From contig JAUWIQ010000108.1 in NCBI GenBank assembly GCA_030605285.1, forward strand, positions 1-6,828: a DNA stretch of 6,828 nt. Reading direction: 5' to 3'. The notes beneath the pieces are model-generated. The model had not been told where the DNA came from. It saw only the letters and a list, made by a program, of their open reading frames with translations, and did no database searches. A program made the translations under genes and the position numbers. Each line of letters starts with the position of its first letter. Position 1 is the stretch's first letter. Source of the DNA: Planctomycetota bacterium. GTDB taxonomy: Bacteria; Planctomycetota; Planctomycetia; Pirellulales; UBA7805. Positions 6,444-6,828 of this stretch are shown piece after piece.

Positions 6444-6449
6444 GAAGGA
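6444..6449 (+). promoter_or_regulatory. Ribosome binding site of the last gene
   Basis: GAAGGA lies 8 nt upstream of ATG 6458. The in-frame ATG codons at 6440 and 6449 lie before or overlap this motif, so 6458 is the favoured start. Confidence 0.6.
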
Positions 6450-6457
6450 TGAGCTAC

Positions 6458-6828
6458 ATGCCGCATTATAAAGACTGGTCGGGAAGAATGTCCGCCACGG
6501 AGTATCCGGACAACAGCGGAGAGCATTGGGGCAACTTCGACAATGGCACCGATGTGAGCAATAACGCAACGGCCATCGCCTGGCACAGCTACAATTCCAA
6601 CGACCAGCCCGCTGCGCTCAGCCAACCGCTGTTTGGGAATTTCTGGGACAATTACAACATCTCGCGTCCCGAAGCGTTTGCGATCATGGCCGATCCGGTC
6701 TACAGCTCGTTTACGGAAACCGATTACATGGTGTGGGATGTTTCCTGGATCGGGAATGTCGGCGATATTTCCGGGCCCCTGAGCAATATGATGACGCTTC
6801 AGGAGCTGACCAATGTGCAGACGACCTC
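6458..6828 (+). CDS. Unrecognised acidic Asn/Trp-rich protein, 5' part
   Basis: An open frame starts at ATG 6458 (alternatives 6449 and 6440) behind GAAGGA and runs off the right edge after 123 complete codons without a stop. I do not recognise the family. The visible part holds 15 Asp/Glu but only one Lys (K5) and two Arg (R10, R70), about 13 Asn and 6 Trp, and many short aromatic stretches such as GEHWGNFDNG (21-30), FGNFWDNYN (59-67) and MVWDVSWIGN (91-100). There is no signal peptide, Tat motif, membrane segment or coiled coil. Such a strongly acidic, Lys-poor composition is more usual in secreted, structural or surface-exposed proteins than in cytoplasmic enzymes, but this is only suggestive. 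It lies 242 nt after the second oxygenase on the same strand, probably with its own promoter. An uninterrupted frame with a good ribosome binding site and codon use like its neighbours supports a real gene. Confidence 0.65.
   Translation, partial: MPHYKDWSGRMSATEYPDNSGEHWGNFDNGTDVSNNATAIAWHSYNSNDQPAALSQPLFGNFWDNYNISRPEAFAIMADPVYSSFTETDYMVWDVSWIGNVGDISGPLSNMMTLQELTNVQTT

Larger units (their letters stand above)
6216..6457 (+). other. Gap with inverted repeat before the last gene
   Basis: I see no gene in this stretch. It holds a 7-bp inverted repeat, CGTGAAT (6304-6310) and ATTCACG (6321-6327), whose right arm overlaps a perfect 8-bp palindrome GAATATTC (6317-6324). Downstream, TTGCGA (6335-6340) and TAATTT (6358-6363), 17 nt apart, form a weak candidate promoter (4/6 and 3/6). 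GC-rich small hairpins at 6227-6270 follow the oxygenase gene but lack a T-run. The size of the gap and the repeat suggest that the next gene has its own promoter. Confidence 0.4.

Noticed and set aside
1..6828. CRISPR array, tRNA or rRNA genes, insertion sequences, phage att sites
   Set aside because: I saw no regularly spaced repeats, no cloverleaf-like segment, no transposase or integrase motifs, and no terminal inverted repeats with target duplications.

Overview
The window looks like chromosomal DNA from a planctomycete-type bacterium (Planctomycetota, possibly a Pirellulales-like lineage). The main reason is a short ECF sigma factor next to a large Ser/Thr kinase that has a long N-terminal leader and six C-terminal membrane helices. 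A Tat-exported ceramidase-like hydrolase and several weak or non-ATG starts fit the same picture. This placement is inferred from gene style; no marker gene is present.

Left part (1-3293): the 3' end of a PDZ-domain protein (+ strand) meets the ECF sigma factor gene (- strand) tail to tail, with a strong hairpin-plus-T-run terminator between them. The sigma gene is divergent from the membrane Ser/Thr kinase gene. Their 5' ends either abut within about 50 bp or overlap by 12 bp, depending on the kinase start. No anti-sigma factor is visible, so the kinase is the obvious candidate partner of the sigma factor.

Middle and right part (3294-6215): three + strand genes follow with gaps of 47 and 60 nt and probably form one transcription unit. 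They encode a Tat-signal neutral/alkaline-ceramidase-like metallohydrolase, a 2OG-Fe(II) oxygenase of the TIGR02466 / 2OG-FeII_Oxy_5 type, and a smaller 2OG-Fe(II) oxygenase of the prolyl-4-hydroxylase type. The two oxygenases differ in sequence and fold subfamily and are not tandem duplicates. The hydrolase is predicted to be exported and the oxygenases cytoplasmic, so a shared pathway is possible but unproven.

Right edge (6216-6828): a 242-nt gap with a 7-bp inverted repeat precedes a reading frame that has a good ribosome binding site and runs off the window. Its product is acidic, rich in Asn and Trp, nearly free of Lys and Arg, and not recognised. It is the least explained element here. 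The most useful leads are the kinase-sigma pair and the pairing of two oxygenases with an unknown Asn/Asp-rich protein.
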